Below are positions 40,875 to 49,261 of a stretch of DNA of 64,000 nucleotides, one piece after another. Made by a program: the position numbers and the translations under genes. The DNA lies in NCBI RefSeq assembly GCF_900102855.1, contig NZ_FMWD01000002.1, positions 408,090 to 472,089 of the forward strand, given 5' to 3'. The first letter of the stretch is position 1. The number at the start of each line of letters is the position of its first letter. The notes under the pieces were generated by a model. That model was not told the origin of the DNA. It saw only the letters and a list, made by a program, of their open reading frames with translations, and did not search any database. The DNA is from Thiohalomonas denitrificans (GTDB taxonomy: Bacteria > Pseudomonadota > Gammaproteobacteria > Thiohalomonadales > Thiohalomonadaceae).

Positions 40875-40910
40875 ATTACAGACCGGCCGGCAAAACGACC
40901 GGTCTGTAAT
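40875..40910. terminator. Hairpin between convergent genes
   Basis: ATTACAGACCGG (40875-40886) pairs perfectly with CCGGTCTGTAAT (40899-40910), loop 12 nt, between the hydroxyacid dehydrogenase (stop 40793) and the lipoprotein gene (stop 40922). T-runs are absent, so it is a candidate only. Confidence 0.55.
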
Positions 40911-40921
40911 ACTGCCGGCTA

Positions 40922-41266
40922 TCAGCTATTCTGTTCCATCGTTTCGCCTTCAGCGGCTTCAGAAGCCGTGTCGTCACTCTGCGCCTCTTCATCCACTTCT
41001 TCCGCAGCAGGCTCATCGGCAGCATCGTCACTTTCCGCTTCGGCGTCTGCAGTCATCTGTTCGGCACCGGCCTCATCGGCAGCGGCATCAGCTTCGGTTT
41101 CATCCGCGAAACCCGCTGGTGCGTCTCCTTGCGTCGTCGGCATGGCCGATGGCTCGGCAGTCGGAGCCGCACTTTCCCGGTTTTGGGCAGCCGTATCGCC
41201 GCTCTGGTCACATGCGCTCAGGATAAAAGCCAAAGACATTGCGAGGAGGAGTGCTGATTTTCTCAT
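40922..41266 (-). CDS. Ala/Glu/Asp-rich acidic lipoprotein
   Basis: 114 residues. Lipobox LSAC at about residues 16-19; the mature protein is an acidic, alanine-rich, disordered chain (repeated AE, AD and EEA). AAGGTGAAT precedes the ATG at 41266. I do not recognise a family. It resembles the small lipoprotein at 31953 and the PRC-barrel tail in being a highly charged envelope protein. Confidence 0.65.
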   Translation of the reverse strand: MRKSALLLAMSLAFILSACDQSGDTAAQNRESAAPTAEPSAMPTTQGDAPAGFADETEADAAADEAGAEQMTADAEAESDDAADEPAAEEVDEEAQSDDTASEAAEGETMEQNS

Positions 41267-41512
41267 ATTCACCTTCTTTATTGTTGTTGAGGCTGACGTC
41301 TAACCAAAAGAGCATATAGCAGCCATTCGCAGACGTATAAGACACCCGTCACACTGCTCCGGACCGAAAAAAACCGACTCGATTCGATCCCGATTTTCGG
41401 CTTGGAAGGCGCCCGACCAGGCCTCTTCTGCTATACCCCTAATAACCACAAACAGCTTTGCGTCGAGAATCCGCTTCTGCCCGGAACGGCAGGAACCGAA
41501 CAGGAGGACGGT

Positions 41513-42949
41513 ATGGACACGGATGTAGCCGATATGACAGCCGCGGAGATGGCGGCGATGTTCCGGCACCGCCTGTTGTCGCCAGTGGAAGCCGCCGAGG
41601 CCGCGCTCGATCGCATCCGCCGCTACAACCCGGCCGTAAATGCCTTTTGTCTGGTCGATGAGGAGACGACGCTGAAGGCAGCTCGCGCAGCGGAGGAGCG
41701 CCACCTGCGCGGGGAATCGCTAGGCGAACTGGACGGTGTGCCGGTGGCCATCAAGGATGTTTTCCTCACCCGTGAGTGGCCAACCCTGAAGGGCTCCCGC
41801 ACTATCACTCCCCACCAGCCTTGGAGAACCGATGCCCCCGCCGTGGCCGCGTTGCGCCGGCACGGCGCCGTTCCGGTCGGGAAGACCACGACCCCGGAAT
41901 TCGGCTGGAAAGGTGTCACCGACAATCCGGTGGATGGCATCACACGCAATCCCTGGGACATCTCGCGTACCGCAGGCGGCTCCAGCGGGGGCAGCGCCGC
42001 TGCCATACCACTGGGTATGGGCGTGCTGGCACTCGGCACGGACGCCGGTGGCTCAATCCGGATCCCGGCCGGATTTTCGGGCCTGTTCGGTCACAAACCG
42101 ACCCACGGCCGGATACCCATGTGGCCCGGCAGCCCCTTCGGCGTGCTCGCCCACCCCGGCCCGATGACCAAAACAGTAGAGGATGCCGCCCTGCTGATGA
42201 ACGTACTGACCGAACCGGACAGGCGCGACCCCAGCCTGCCACCCGACCACACCGATTATGTGCAGGCACTTGGCGGTCGGATTGCCGGGCTGCACATCGC
42301 TTTCAGCGCCGACTTCGGTTTCGTCGATGTAGATCCTGAAATTGCGGACGCCGTTGCGGAAGCGGCCAGGGTCTTCGAATCACTGGGGGCAACCGTCGAG
42401 GCCGTCGACCCGGGGTTTCCCAATCCGGAGGAGTCCTTCGAACGCCTGTTTTTTGGCGGAGCCGCCAATGCCCTGCGCGACATCGATACCGACCAGCGCC
42501 GCCTGATGGATGCCGGGCTGGTGGAATCGGCAGAAGCAGCCGCCAAAATGCCTCTCCTCGAATACCTTGCGGCACAAAACGTCCGTAACGAATTGCTGGA
42601 ACAGATGTCCCGCTTCCATGAGCGTTTCGATCTGCTGCTGACGCCCACGCTGCCGATTGCCGCTTTCGAGGCCGGACGGGAAGTGCCGCCCGGCTGGCCT
42701 AAACGGCGCTGGCCTTCATGGACCCCGTTTACCTTTCCCTTCAACATGACCGGCCAGCCTGCCTCCTCGGTGCCGTGCGGCTTTACGAGTGAAGGATTGC
42801 CCATCGGACTGCAACTCGTGGGAGCGCGTCACCAAGATGCGCTGGTCTTGCGGGCGGCTCACGCCTTTGAACAGGCCCAACCGATAAGCCGCCGCCCCCC
42901 TCTTCTGGATACCCCCGGAACCGATGACAGGGAGACGATCTATGCTTGA
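41513..42949 (+). CDS. Amidase (amidase-signature family)
   Basis: 478 residues. Amidase-signature enzymes use a Ser-cisSer-Lys triad: lysine in VAIKDVF (about residue 81), cis-serine and nucleophile in RTAGGSSGGSAA. DAGGSIRIPAGFSG is the signature core. They cleave amides to acid and ammonia or amine. GatA is excluded as no gatC/gatB neighbours occur. AGGAGGACGGT before ATG 41513 is strong. The end overlaps the succinate-semialdehyde dehydrogenase start by 8 bp, so the two are coupled, suggesting an amide that yields a semialdehyde precursor. Confidence 0.88.
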   Translation: MDTDVADMTAAEMAAMFRHRLLSPVEAAEAALDRIRRYNPAVNAFCLVDEETTLKAARAAEERHLRGESLGELDGVPVAIKDVFLTREWPTLKGSRTITPHQPWRTDAPAVAALRRHGAVPVGKTTTPEFGWKGVTDNPVDGITRNPWDISRTAGGSSGGSAAAIPLGMGVLALGTDAGGSIRIPAGFSGLFGHKPTHGRIPMWPGSPFGVLAHPGPMTKTVEDAALLMNVLTEPDRRDPSLPPDHTDYVQALGGRIAGLHIAFSADFGFVDVDPEIADAVAEAARVFESLGATVEAVDPGFPNPEESFERLFFGGAANALRDIDTDQRRLMDAGLVESAEAAAKMPLLEYLAAQNVRNELLEQMSRFHERFDLLLTPTLPIAAFEAGREVPPGWPKRRWPSWTPFTFPFNMTGQPASSVPCGFTSEGLPIGLQLVGARHQDALVLRAAHAFEQAQPISRRPPLLDTPGTDDRETIYA

Positions 42950-44387
42950 ATCACCACTCCTCTCCCATACCGCCGGCTACATCAACGGCAGTTGGCAGCG
43001 CGGCGTTGGAGAACCGTTTCAGGTGACCAACCCCGCCAATGGCGAGGTGCTCGCGGAGATCCCCGCGATGGGTGCCGAGGAGACCCGCCAGGCCATCGAG
43101 GCAGGGCGCCACGCCCTTGAGAGTTCTGCAGGCCTGGAAACCCGGCGGGCCTGGCTACAGATGATCGCAGAGGCTCTCACCGACAACCGTGAGGAAATCG
43201 GCCGCATCCTGACTCACGAGCACGGCAAGCCCTGGAAGGAGGGCATCGGCGAAGTCGACTACGCAGCCGGTTTCTTTCGTTATGCGGGGGAAAACATCGG
43301 GCTGCTGAAACCCTACACACTGCAGGAGCAGCCGCGCGGCCTGAGCTGGACCGTCTATCACCGTCCGGCCGGTGTGGTAGGGCTGATGACCCCCTGGAAC
43401 TTTCCGATCGGTATGATCGCCAAGAAACTCTCCGCCGCACTGGCGGCAGATTGCAGCTGCGTGGTCAAACCGTCGCGCAAAACCCCGTTGACCATGATCG
43501 CACTGTTTGACCTGCTCGATCGCACACTGGACCTGCCTCCCGGAAAGGTGAACCTGGTGATGGGCGGAGCCTGCCCCATTACCGATACCCTGATGGAGCA
43601 TCCGCATGTCCGGGTAATCAGCTTTACCGGCTCGACAGCGGTGGGCCGGCAGCTGATTCGAAAGAGCGCAGACGGCATCAAGCGGCTGACCCTGGAGCTG
43701 GGCGGCAACGCCCCCTTCATCGTCTTCGCCGACGCCGATCTCGACCATGCCGCGGAGCAGCTGGTCAGTAACAAGTTCCGCGGCGGAGGACAGACCTGCG
43801 TCTGCTCGAACCGCATCTTTGTGGAACGACCGGTCGCTCCGGAATTCGCAGAGAAACTGGCCGAGAAGGCCTCCGCCCTCCGCGTCGGTAACGGCATGGA
43901 CAGGGTCACCGATATCGGACCGTTGATTGATCGCAGTGGCTACGAAAAGGTACGCAGTCACCTCACCGATGCGCTCGACAAGGGTGCGCAGATGGTCTCC
44001 GGCGGCGATCCCGGCGAGTGGTCCACCGCCCGGGGCTTTTTCCGGCCAACGGTGATTCGCGGCGTCGCCCCCGGCATGCTCGTCACCCGGGAAGAGACCT
44101 TCGGCCCGCTGGTGCCCATCGCCGAGTTCGACAGCGAGGAAGAGGTCATCGCCCGCGCCAACGATACCGAATTCGGTCTTGCCGCCTACCTCTTCACCGC
44201 CGATCCCGAACGTGCCGGGCATGTGGTGTCCCGCCTGGAGTTCGCCCACGTAGGTTGGAATACGGGATCCGGCCCGACTCCCGAGGCCCCCTTCGGCGGC
44301 ATGAAGCAGTCGGGGTTCGGGCGTGAAGGCGGGAGGGAAGGCCTGGTCGAATTCGTCGAGACACAGACGGTGGCACAGCAGCCGTAG
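42942..44387 (+). CDS. gabD: Succinate-semialdehyde dehydrogenase (GabD-type)
   Basis: NAD(P)-dependent aldehyde dehydrogenase, 481 residues, oxidising succinate semialdehyde to succinate. The cofactor motif FTGSTAVGR, the general-base glutamate in LELGGNAPF and the catalytic cysteine in GGGQTCVCSNR are present; the CVC pattern is typical of GabD/SSADH. Start ATG 42942 with AGGGAGACG upstream overlaps the amidase stop (ATGCTTGA). The GabT-like enzyme is 2 kb downstream on the other strand. Confidence 0.88.
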   Translation: MLESPLLSHTAGYINGSWQRGVGEPFQVTNPANGEVLAEIPAMGAEETRQAIEAGRHALESSAGLETRRAWLQMIAEALTDNREEIGRILTHEHGKPWKEGIGEVDYAAGFFRYAGENIGLLKPYTLQEQPRGLSWTVYHRPAGVVGLMTPWNFPIGMIAKKLSAALAADCSCVVKPSRKTPLTMIALFDLLDRTLDLPPGKVNLVMGGACPITDTLMEHPHVRVISFTGSTAVGRQLIRKSADGIKRLTLELGGNAPFIVFADADLDHAAEQLVSNKFRGGGQTCVCSNRIFVERPVAPEFAEKLAEKASALRVGNGMDRVTDIGPLIDRSGYEKVRSHLTDALDKGAQMVSGGDPGEWSTARGFFRPTVIRGVAPGMLVTREETFGPLVPIAEFDSEEEVIARANDTEFGLAAYLFTADPERAGHVVSRLEFAHVGWNTGSGPTPEAPFGGMKQSGFGREGGREGLVEFVETQTVAQQP

Positions 44388-44404
44388 GCAACAGCCGCGG
44401 GTAT

Positions 44405-46039
44405 TCAGGAGATGGCAGAGGCATCCGGAACCATCACCTTCGGCCAGGTAAAACGGAACGTGGCACCCTGGCCCGGTGCGGATTCAACTTCGATACGCCC
44501 ACCGGCATCCTCCACCAGTTTCTTGACCACGGCGAGACCGATTCCCGTTCCCTCGGTCTTTTCGGAGCCGGGGCCACGCTGGAGCATCAGAAAGATCCGC
44601 TCCTGGAACTCGGGGGGAATACCGGGGCCATTATCCGCCACCGAGAAGTCGTAGAACTCGTCCGCATCCTCCACCGCGACCCGGATTTCGCCATTTGGGT
44701 GGTCCTGATACTGGATGGCGTTGCCGATGAGGTTGGCGAAAACCTGGCACAATTTGGTCCGGTCGGTAACCAGCCGCGGCATGTTTTCGGCCACCGTGAG
44801 GTGCATGCCGGCGACGTCATGACCCTTGAAGATATTCTTCACCAACTGTGCGGTGTCGACCTCTTCGACCCGGGTGGTCCTGCCGCCGGCTCGGGAATAG
44901 GTGAGCAGTCCCTGGATATAGGCATCCATGAGGCGCACGCGATCACGCAGTAACCGCACATGGTTGCGACTCTCGCCCGACAGCTGGGGTCCGAGGTCCT
45001 CTTCAATCCACGAAGCCAGATTGGAAACCGCACGCAGAGGTGCGCGCAGGTCATGGGAGGCCAGATAGGCAAACTGTTGCAGTTCCGCATTGGTGCGGCG
45101 CAGGGCAGCGTCGCTCTCGCGTAGCGCCACTTCCGCCTTTTTCAGTCTGGTAAACCGATCGGCATTCTGCAGGGCCAGGCCCACCGATGCCCCCACCTTG
45201 TCGACGAATTCCTTTTCCGCTTCGGTGAAGTGCTTGCCGGGCGTGTGGTAGTACAGGCCGAAGTCACCGACCACTCGCTCGGCCATCTGCAGGGCAACGT
45301 CGAGCACCGCCCGCACTCCGTGATTCATCACCAGATCCCGGTTGACATCGGGATCGGCCCGGGCGTCGTTGATCAGGATCGCCTGACCCTCACGTATCGC
45401 CCGGATCGAATCCCGCAGCTCCTGATCGCTGAAATGCCGGTCGCGGATCGAATCCAGTGGCCCATAGGTGTAACGCGCCACCCAGTCGTCCTGCTCGTTC
45501 ACATAGATCACGGCCGATTCGGCCCCGACGGCCTCGGCCGCCTCCACAATCACCCGCGACATGATGGTGCGTATATCCTGGGTTGAGTGGATAAGACCGT
45601 TGATGCGATTCAGCGCAGCGCTGAGCTCCCTGTCCCGCTCCACCCGTTCCCGGACCGCTTCCATCTCCAGCCACGAAGAGACATCCTCACCGGTCAGCAG
45701 CACGCCCTGCAGCTTGCCCTGCTCAGCATGATGCGGCCGCACACGCACGTGGAAACATCGCATGCGCCCGGGGTCCTCGGGAGAGACCACGTTCAGCTGT
45801 GCAGACTGCTCTTTCGAGCGCAAGCCCTGCTCGATCAGGTCGCGGAGATCCGGATGCCCGGTCAGTACGGCATCGACGGATTGACCGACCACCTCTGCAG
45901 CGGGTCGGCCTATGAGCTTTGCAGCAGTGGCGTTGCAGCGCTGAACCATCCCGTCCCGATCGACATACGAAACCGGGTAGGGCAGTTCCTCGAGTATCCA
46001 CCCGATGTCGGGCTTGCTGCTTTTCTCGCCACCCATCAC
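44405..46039 (-). CDS. Orphan PAS-GAF histidine kinase
   Basis: 544 residues, soluble. PAS domain (about 10-125), GAF domain (about 145-305, with SAVIYVNEQDDW and GVRAVLDVALQ), coiled coil, HisKA (ASHDLRAPLRAV, His near residue 352) and HATPase (LIGNAIQYQ, DNGPGIPP, GTGIGLAVVKK). The C-terminus GQGATFRFTWPK is near-identical to the kinase at 37143-38426, marking a paralogous pair. No response regulator adjoins. Start GTG 46039 or ATG 46036. A MITE abuts its upstream side, 33 bp away, so its promoter likely lies in or beyond that element. Confidence 0.88.
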   Translation of the reverse strand: MMGGEKSSKPDIGWILEELPYPVSYVDRDGMVQRCNATAAKLIGRPAAEVVGQSVDAVLTGHPDLRDLIEQGLRSKEQSAQLNVVSPEDPGRMRCFHVRVRPHHAEQGKLQGVLLTGEDVSSWLEMEAVRERVERDRELSAALNRINGLIHSTQDIRTIMSRVIVEAAEAVGAESAVIYVNEQDDWVARYTYGPLDSIRDRHFSDQELRDSIRAIREGQAILINDARADPDVNRDLVMNHGVRAVLDVALQMAERVVGDFGLYYHTPGKHFTEAEKEFVDKVGASVGLALQNADRFTRLKKAEVALRESDAALRRTNAELQQFAYLASHDLRAPLRAVSNLASWIEEDLGPQLSGESRNHVRLLRDRVRLMDAYIQGLLTYSRAGGRTTRVEEVDTAQLVKNIFKGHDVAGMHLTVAENMPRLVTDRTKLCQVFANLIGNAIQYQDHPNGEIRVAVEDADEFYDFSVADNGPGIPPEFQERIFLMLQRGPGSEKTEGTGIGLAVVKKLVEDAGGRIEVESAPGQGATFRFTWPKVMVPDASAIS

Positions 46040-46072
46040 CCGTACCCTTTGCTGTTCCGCTCCCGAAAGGCC

Positions 46073-46340
46073 TAGTGTACTGTTGCATGCTTGGCGATAC
46101 TTTCAGAGCCCCCCAAAAACGTCAGGACAAGGCGCAGCGCGCAGGCAATGGTTATTCCCTTGTCAAGCGCTGCAACGCCGTCATGGCGTTTTTGGGGGGC
46201 TCCCTTCGGGCGAGCCGCTGGCCGGCCATCTGCGGCGTTGCGTTTCTTGGAAAGGGCGCGCCATTCCCTGCGAAACGCGCCTTGCATCTGGCCGGCCAGC
46301 GACTCGCTGAACGCACCGACAAGCATGCAACAGTACACTA
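46073..46340. mobile_element. MITE-like element with 21-bp terminal inverted repeats and TA target duplication
   Basis: The ends TA-GTGTACTGTTGCATGCTTG (46073-46093) and its exact reverse complement (46320-46340) flank 264 bp of element; similarity continues imperfectly for another 14 bp inward. The flanking TA on each side is the insertion signature of IS630/Tc1-mariner transposases. Internal inverted pairs at 46106-46121/46187-46202 (perfect, containing GCCCCCC) and 46211-46228/46289-46306 (17 of 18) make it highly foldable. It encodes no transposase, so it must have been moved in trans. Its right edge forms the stop codon of the GabT-like gene. Confidence 0.85.
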
Positions 46341-47615
46341 TCGGGCTGCCGACAGTGCCTGCTCGAAGGTATCGATCGCCTGATCGATCTGCGAATGCTG
46401 CACAATCAGCGGCGGCAGCCAGCGTATAACCTGGCCGCCATAGGCACCGCAGCGGATCAGTAGCAGGTTGCGCCGCTCCGCTTCCTTGACGATTCGGGCC
46501 GCCCGCTCACCGTCGGGTTTGCCGTCACCATCGACAATCCCGGTGCCCAGCATCAGGCCGCGTCCACGGACAACGCCGATCTCGGGGTATTGGTTCCGAA
46601 GCTGTTCGAGCCGCGCCAGCAAATGAGTGCCCTGCTCGGCGGCGTTTTCCACCAGGCCCTCTTCCTCCATGACATCCATGGTGGCGAGTGCTGCCGCACA
46701 GGCAACGGCATTGCCGCCGTAAGTCCCACCCTGGGACCCGGGCCACCCTTGCTCCATGAGCGATGGGGAGGTGCCGAAGGCGGAGAGTGGAAAACCGCTG
46801 GCCAGACCCTTGGCGGTGACGACCACATCCGGCTCGACACCAAAGTGCTGATGGCCCCAGAACTTGCCGGTCCGGCCGAATCCTGCCTGGACTTCGTCCA
46901 TCACCAGAAGGATTCCATGCTGGTCACAGCGCTCGCGCAGGCCCTGCATGAAACGGGCGCTGGCGGGAATATAACCGGCTTCGCCCTGGATTGGCTCAAT
47001 AAACATGGCGGCGGTCTCCCGGGGGGTGCTCACCGTGGCCAGCACGTGGTCGAGTTCACGAAGACAGAAATCGGCAGCGGCGTCCTCTTCCCAGCCGTAG
47101 CGATCGGTATCCGGGAACGGCGCATAGACAACGCCGCCCATCATCGGCTGCAGGCCGGCGCGCAGGCCGACGCTCGAGCTCGTCATGCTGAGAGAGCCCA
47201 TGGTGCGACCGTGAAAGCCGCCCTGGAAGGCGATGAAATTCGGCCGGCCGGTAGCGTGGCGGGAGAGTCGCATGGCAGCTTCAATCGCCTCGGTCCCGGC
47301 GCTGGCAAAGAAAAAGGCACTGATGGGATCCGGCATCTTTTCCCCAAGACGCCCCGCCAGTTCCACCAGGGGCTGGTGACGGACAATGGCGTACTGCCCA
47401 TGGATAAGATTGGCGACCTGCCTTTGTGCCGCCTCGACCACCTTGGGGTGACAATGGCCGGTACTGGTAACGCCAATGCCCGAGGTGAAATCGAGATAAC
47501 GCTCGCCGCTATCATCGTAAAGCCAGACACCTTCACCGCGTACGGCCGTAATGTCCGATGACTGTTTCAGCAACGGCGACAGGTGTCCGGCGCCGGATTC
47601 GGGGTGCTTCTCCAT
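46338..47615 (-). CDS. 4-aminobutyrate aminotransferase-like class III aminotransferase
   Basis: 425 residues, class III PLP aminotransferase. GTEAIEAAMRL and FQGGFHGRTMG are family motifs; MDEVQAGFGRTGKFW and the Schiff-base lysine in TAKGLASGFP agree with GabT/PuuE. It converts GABA and 2-oxoglutarate to succinate semialdehyde and glutamate, matching the gabD upstream. AAAGGAG before ATG 47615. The stop codon TAG is made of the TA target duplicate and the first base of the MITE, so the insertion set the C-terminus; little seems lost as length is normal. Confidence 0.88.
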   Translation of the reverse strand: MEKHPESGAGHLSPLLKQSSDITAVRGEGVWLYDDSGERYLDFTSGIGVTSTGHCHPKVVEAAQRQVANLIHGQYAIVRHQPLVELAGRLGEKMPDPISAFFFASAGTEAIEAAMRLSRHATGRPNFIAFQGGFHGRTMGSLSMTSSSVGLRAGLQPMMGGVVYAPFPDTDRYGWEEDAAADFCLRELDHVLATVSTPRETAAMFIEPIQGEAGYIPASARFMQGLRERCDQHGILLVMDEVQAGFGRTGKFWGHQHFGVEPDVVVTAKGLASGFPLSAFGTSPSLMEQGWPGSQGGTYGGNAVACAAALATMDVMEEEGLVENAAEQGTHLLARLEQLRNQYPEIGVVRGRGLMLGTGIVDGDGKPDGERAARIVKEAERRNLLLIRCGAYGGQVIRWLPPLIVQHSQIDQAIDTFEQALSAAR

Positions 47616-47693
47616 GGTGCGGCTCCTTTTTGTTTGCTGGCAAATGCCACTGCATGCGGCTATGCCTCCCTCCGGTAACTATTTATAGAGTCT

Positions 47694-47752
47694 AGGAGAC
47701 TGTCCGAGAATAGACTGACCTACTCCGGCCAAGCCCGATCGGACAGGCTCCT
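47694..47752. repeat. Inverted repeat of GGAGACTGTCCGA type
   Basis: AGGAGACTGTCCGA (47694-47707) and TCGGACAGGCTCCT (47739-47752) pair at 13 of 14 positions around a 31-bp loop. It sits upstream of the GabT-like gene and downstream of the tartrate/malate-type dehydrogenase, both of which are on the minus strand, in a 234-bp gap. Confidence 0.55.
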
Positions 47753-47849
47753 GGTGGTCCGCGCGGGAAAGAGTGTGGCACTCAGATCCCGCTAATGGGC
47801 CCATGCAAGGCGCGCTGAGCAGACTACCGGGAGCTTTCCTTCGTGGCAG

Positions 47850-49004
47850 TCAGCCGCCGATCCGTCCCAGGATGCTCTCGGCGATCGCACTGCCGGGTCG
47901 GCTCTCCCTCTGGTGCTCGCGCAAGTCGGCCTCGACGGCCCGGCGGAGCCGACCTGCCGCCTTGCTGGCGGAGGCGTCCTCCTCTCCCATCCAGTCGAGC
48001 ATCATCGCGGTAGTCAGCAGCATGGCGCGCGGATCGGCCAGGTCCTTGCCGGCGATATCGGGTGCGCTGCCGTGGGTGGGTTCGAACATCGGCAGTGCGG
48101 CACGATTGGAAGGATTGAGGTTGCAGGAGGGGGCTACTCCCAATCCGCCGCACAGCACCGCGGCCAAATCGGTAAGGATATCGCCCTGCAGGTTACTGGC
48201 CACCACCACATCAAATCGCCAGGGGGAAGTCACGAACTTCATGCAGGCGGCATCCACCAGCTCATGGTGGGTCTCGATCCCGGGATACTCCGCGGCGACC
48301 TCGGCAAAGATTTCCGTATACATCTCCCCCCAGTGCCGGAGTGCGTTTCGCTTGGTCACCAGGCACACCTGGGCATCGGCCCGCTCCTTTACACCGAAGC
48401 GCAATGGGCGCCGCCCCGCAGCCCGCTCTTCGCTCCGCTGCCGGGCCCGTTCGAAGGCGTGTCGAAACAGGCGTTCGGTGGCGAACCGGGTAAATACCTC
48501 CACCTGGGTCGCGACTTCGTGCCCGGTCCCCCGAGCGGTACGTCCGCCCTGGCCGATATATTCACCCTCACTGTTTTCGCGAATCACCAGCATGTCGATG
48601 GCACCGGCCCTCTTGTCGGCCAGGTAGCGGGGCGCCCCCTCCAGCGAGATTGCAGGGCGTTCGCAGACCCACTGGTCAAAACCCTGGCGAATGGCGAGGA
48701 TCGGCGCCAGTGAAACGGCATCCGGCAAACGGTAGCGCTCTGCATCGCTTGATGGTCCCGGGTCCCCCAGCGCCCCCAGTAGCAACGCATCGAACTCGGC
48801 CAGCCGGGTCCGCCACTCCTCCGGCATCATCCGGCCGTGGTCGCGGTGATAGGCGGTTGCCGGCCACTCCAGCTCGGTTAATTCCAGCTGCGGGCCGTTG
48901 TCCCTCATCAAGTACTTCAGCGCCGTGACGGCTGCCGGCATCACTTCGCGTCCCACGCCGTCACCGGGTGCGACAGCGATACGCCAGCGGGTCCTTGCGT
49001 GCAT
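47850..49004 (-). CDS. Isocitrate/isopropylmalate-type dehydrogenase (tartrate/D-malate subgroup)
   Basis: 384 residues. APGDGVGREV starts the fold; the Mn-carboxylate motif VIRENSEGEY resembles tartrate dehydrogenase (TtuC) and D-malate dehydrogenase more than LeuB; SNLQGDILTDLAA and EPTHGSAPDIAGKDLADP are the NAD-binding motifs. The reaction is NAD-dependent oxidation or decarboxylation of a 2-hydroxyacid such as tartrate or D-malate; LeuB or Icd cannot be fully ruled out. GGAGG supports the start at 49004. It is followed by the GabT-like gene. Confidence 0.85.
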   Translation of the reverse strand: MHARTRWRIAVAPGDGVGREVMPAAVTALKYLMRDNGPQLELTELEWPATAYHRDHGRMMPEEWRTRLAEFDALLLGALGDPGPSSDAERYRLPDAVSLAPILAIRQGFDQWVCERPAISLEGAPRYLADKRAGAIDMLVIRENSEGEYIGQGGRTARGTGHEVATQVEVFTRFATERLFRHAFERARQRSEERAAGRRPLRFGVKERADAQVCLVTKRNALRHWGEMYTEIFAEVAAEYPGIETHHELVDAACMKFVTSPWRFDVVVASNLQGDILTDLAAVLCGGLGVAPSCNLNPSNRAALPMFEPTHGSAPDIAGKDLADPRAMLLTTAMMLDWMGEEDASASKAAGRLRRAVEADLREHQRESRPGSAIAESILGRIGG

Positions 49005-49088
49005 CGGGCCTCCAGTCGTTTGGTCCTCTCTTCTCAAGGCTAGTGGTCCGAAGGGAGCCCCGCTAATGGACCAATACTGCGCCGCGAT

Positions 49089-49144
49089 GTAGGTCGGGCC
49101 TTAGCCCATCGCAACTCGATGACGGCCTGAAGGCCGACCTGCAG
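49089..49144. repeat. Dispersed palindrome, copy 5
   Basis: TGTAGGTCGGGCC...GATGACGGCCTGAAGGCCGACCTGCA, the closest relative of the copy at 6374-6428 (both contain ACTCGATGACGGC). It lies in the 257-bp gap between the dehydrogenase (minus) and the glutamate dehydrogenase gene (plus). Confidence 0.8.
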
Positions 49145-49261
49145 GCAAACGAGCGGGACGACACCCTGACGCCGAGGTTTGTTACCGGCAGGCACCACCC
49201 AAGCTTGGCTTCCGTGGCCTACAGTGAAGGTAAGGAAATACAACGGAACCACGGAAGGAAA

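Noticed and set aside
46005..46429. Several short frames across the MITE
   Set aside because: They arise from the repeat itself; no transposase motifs are present.
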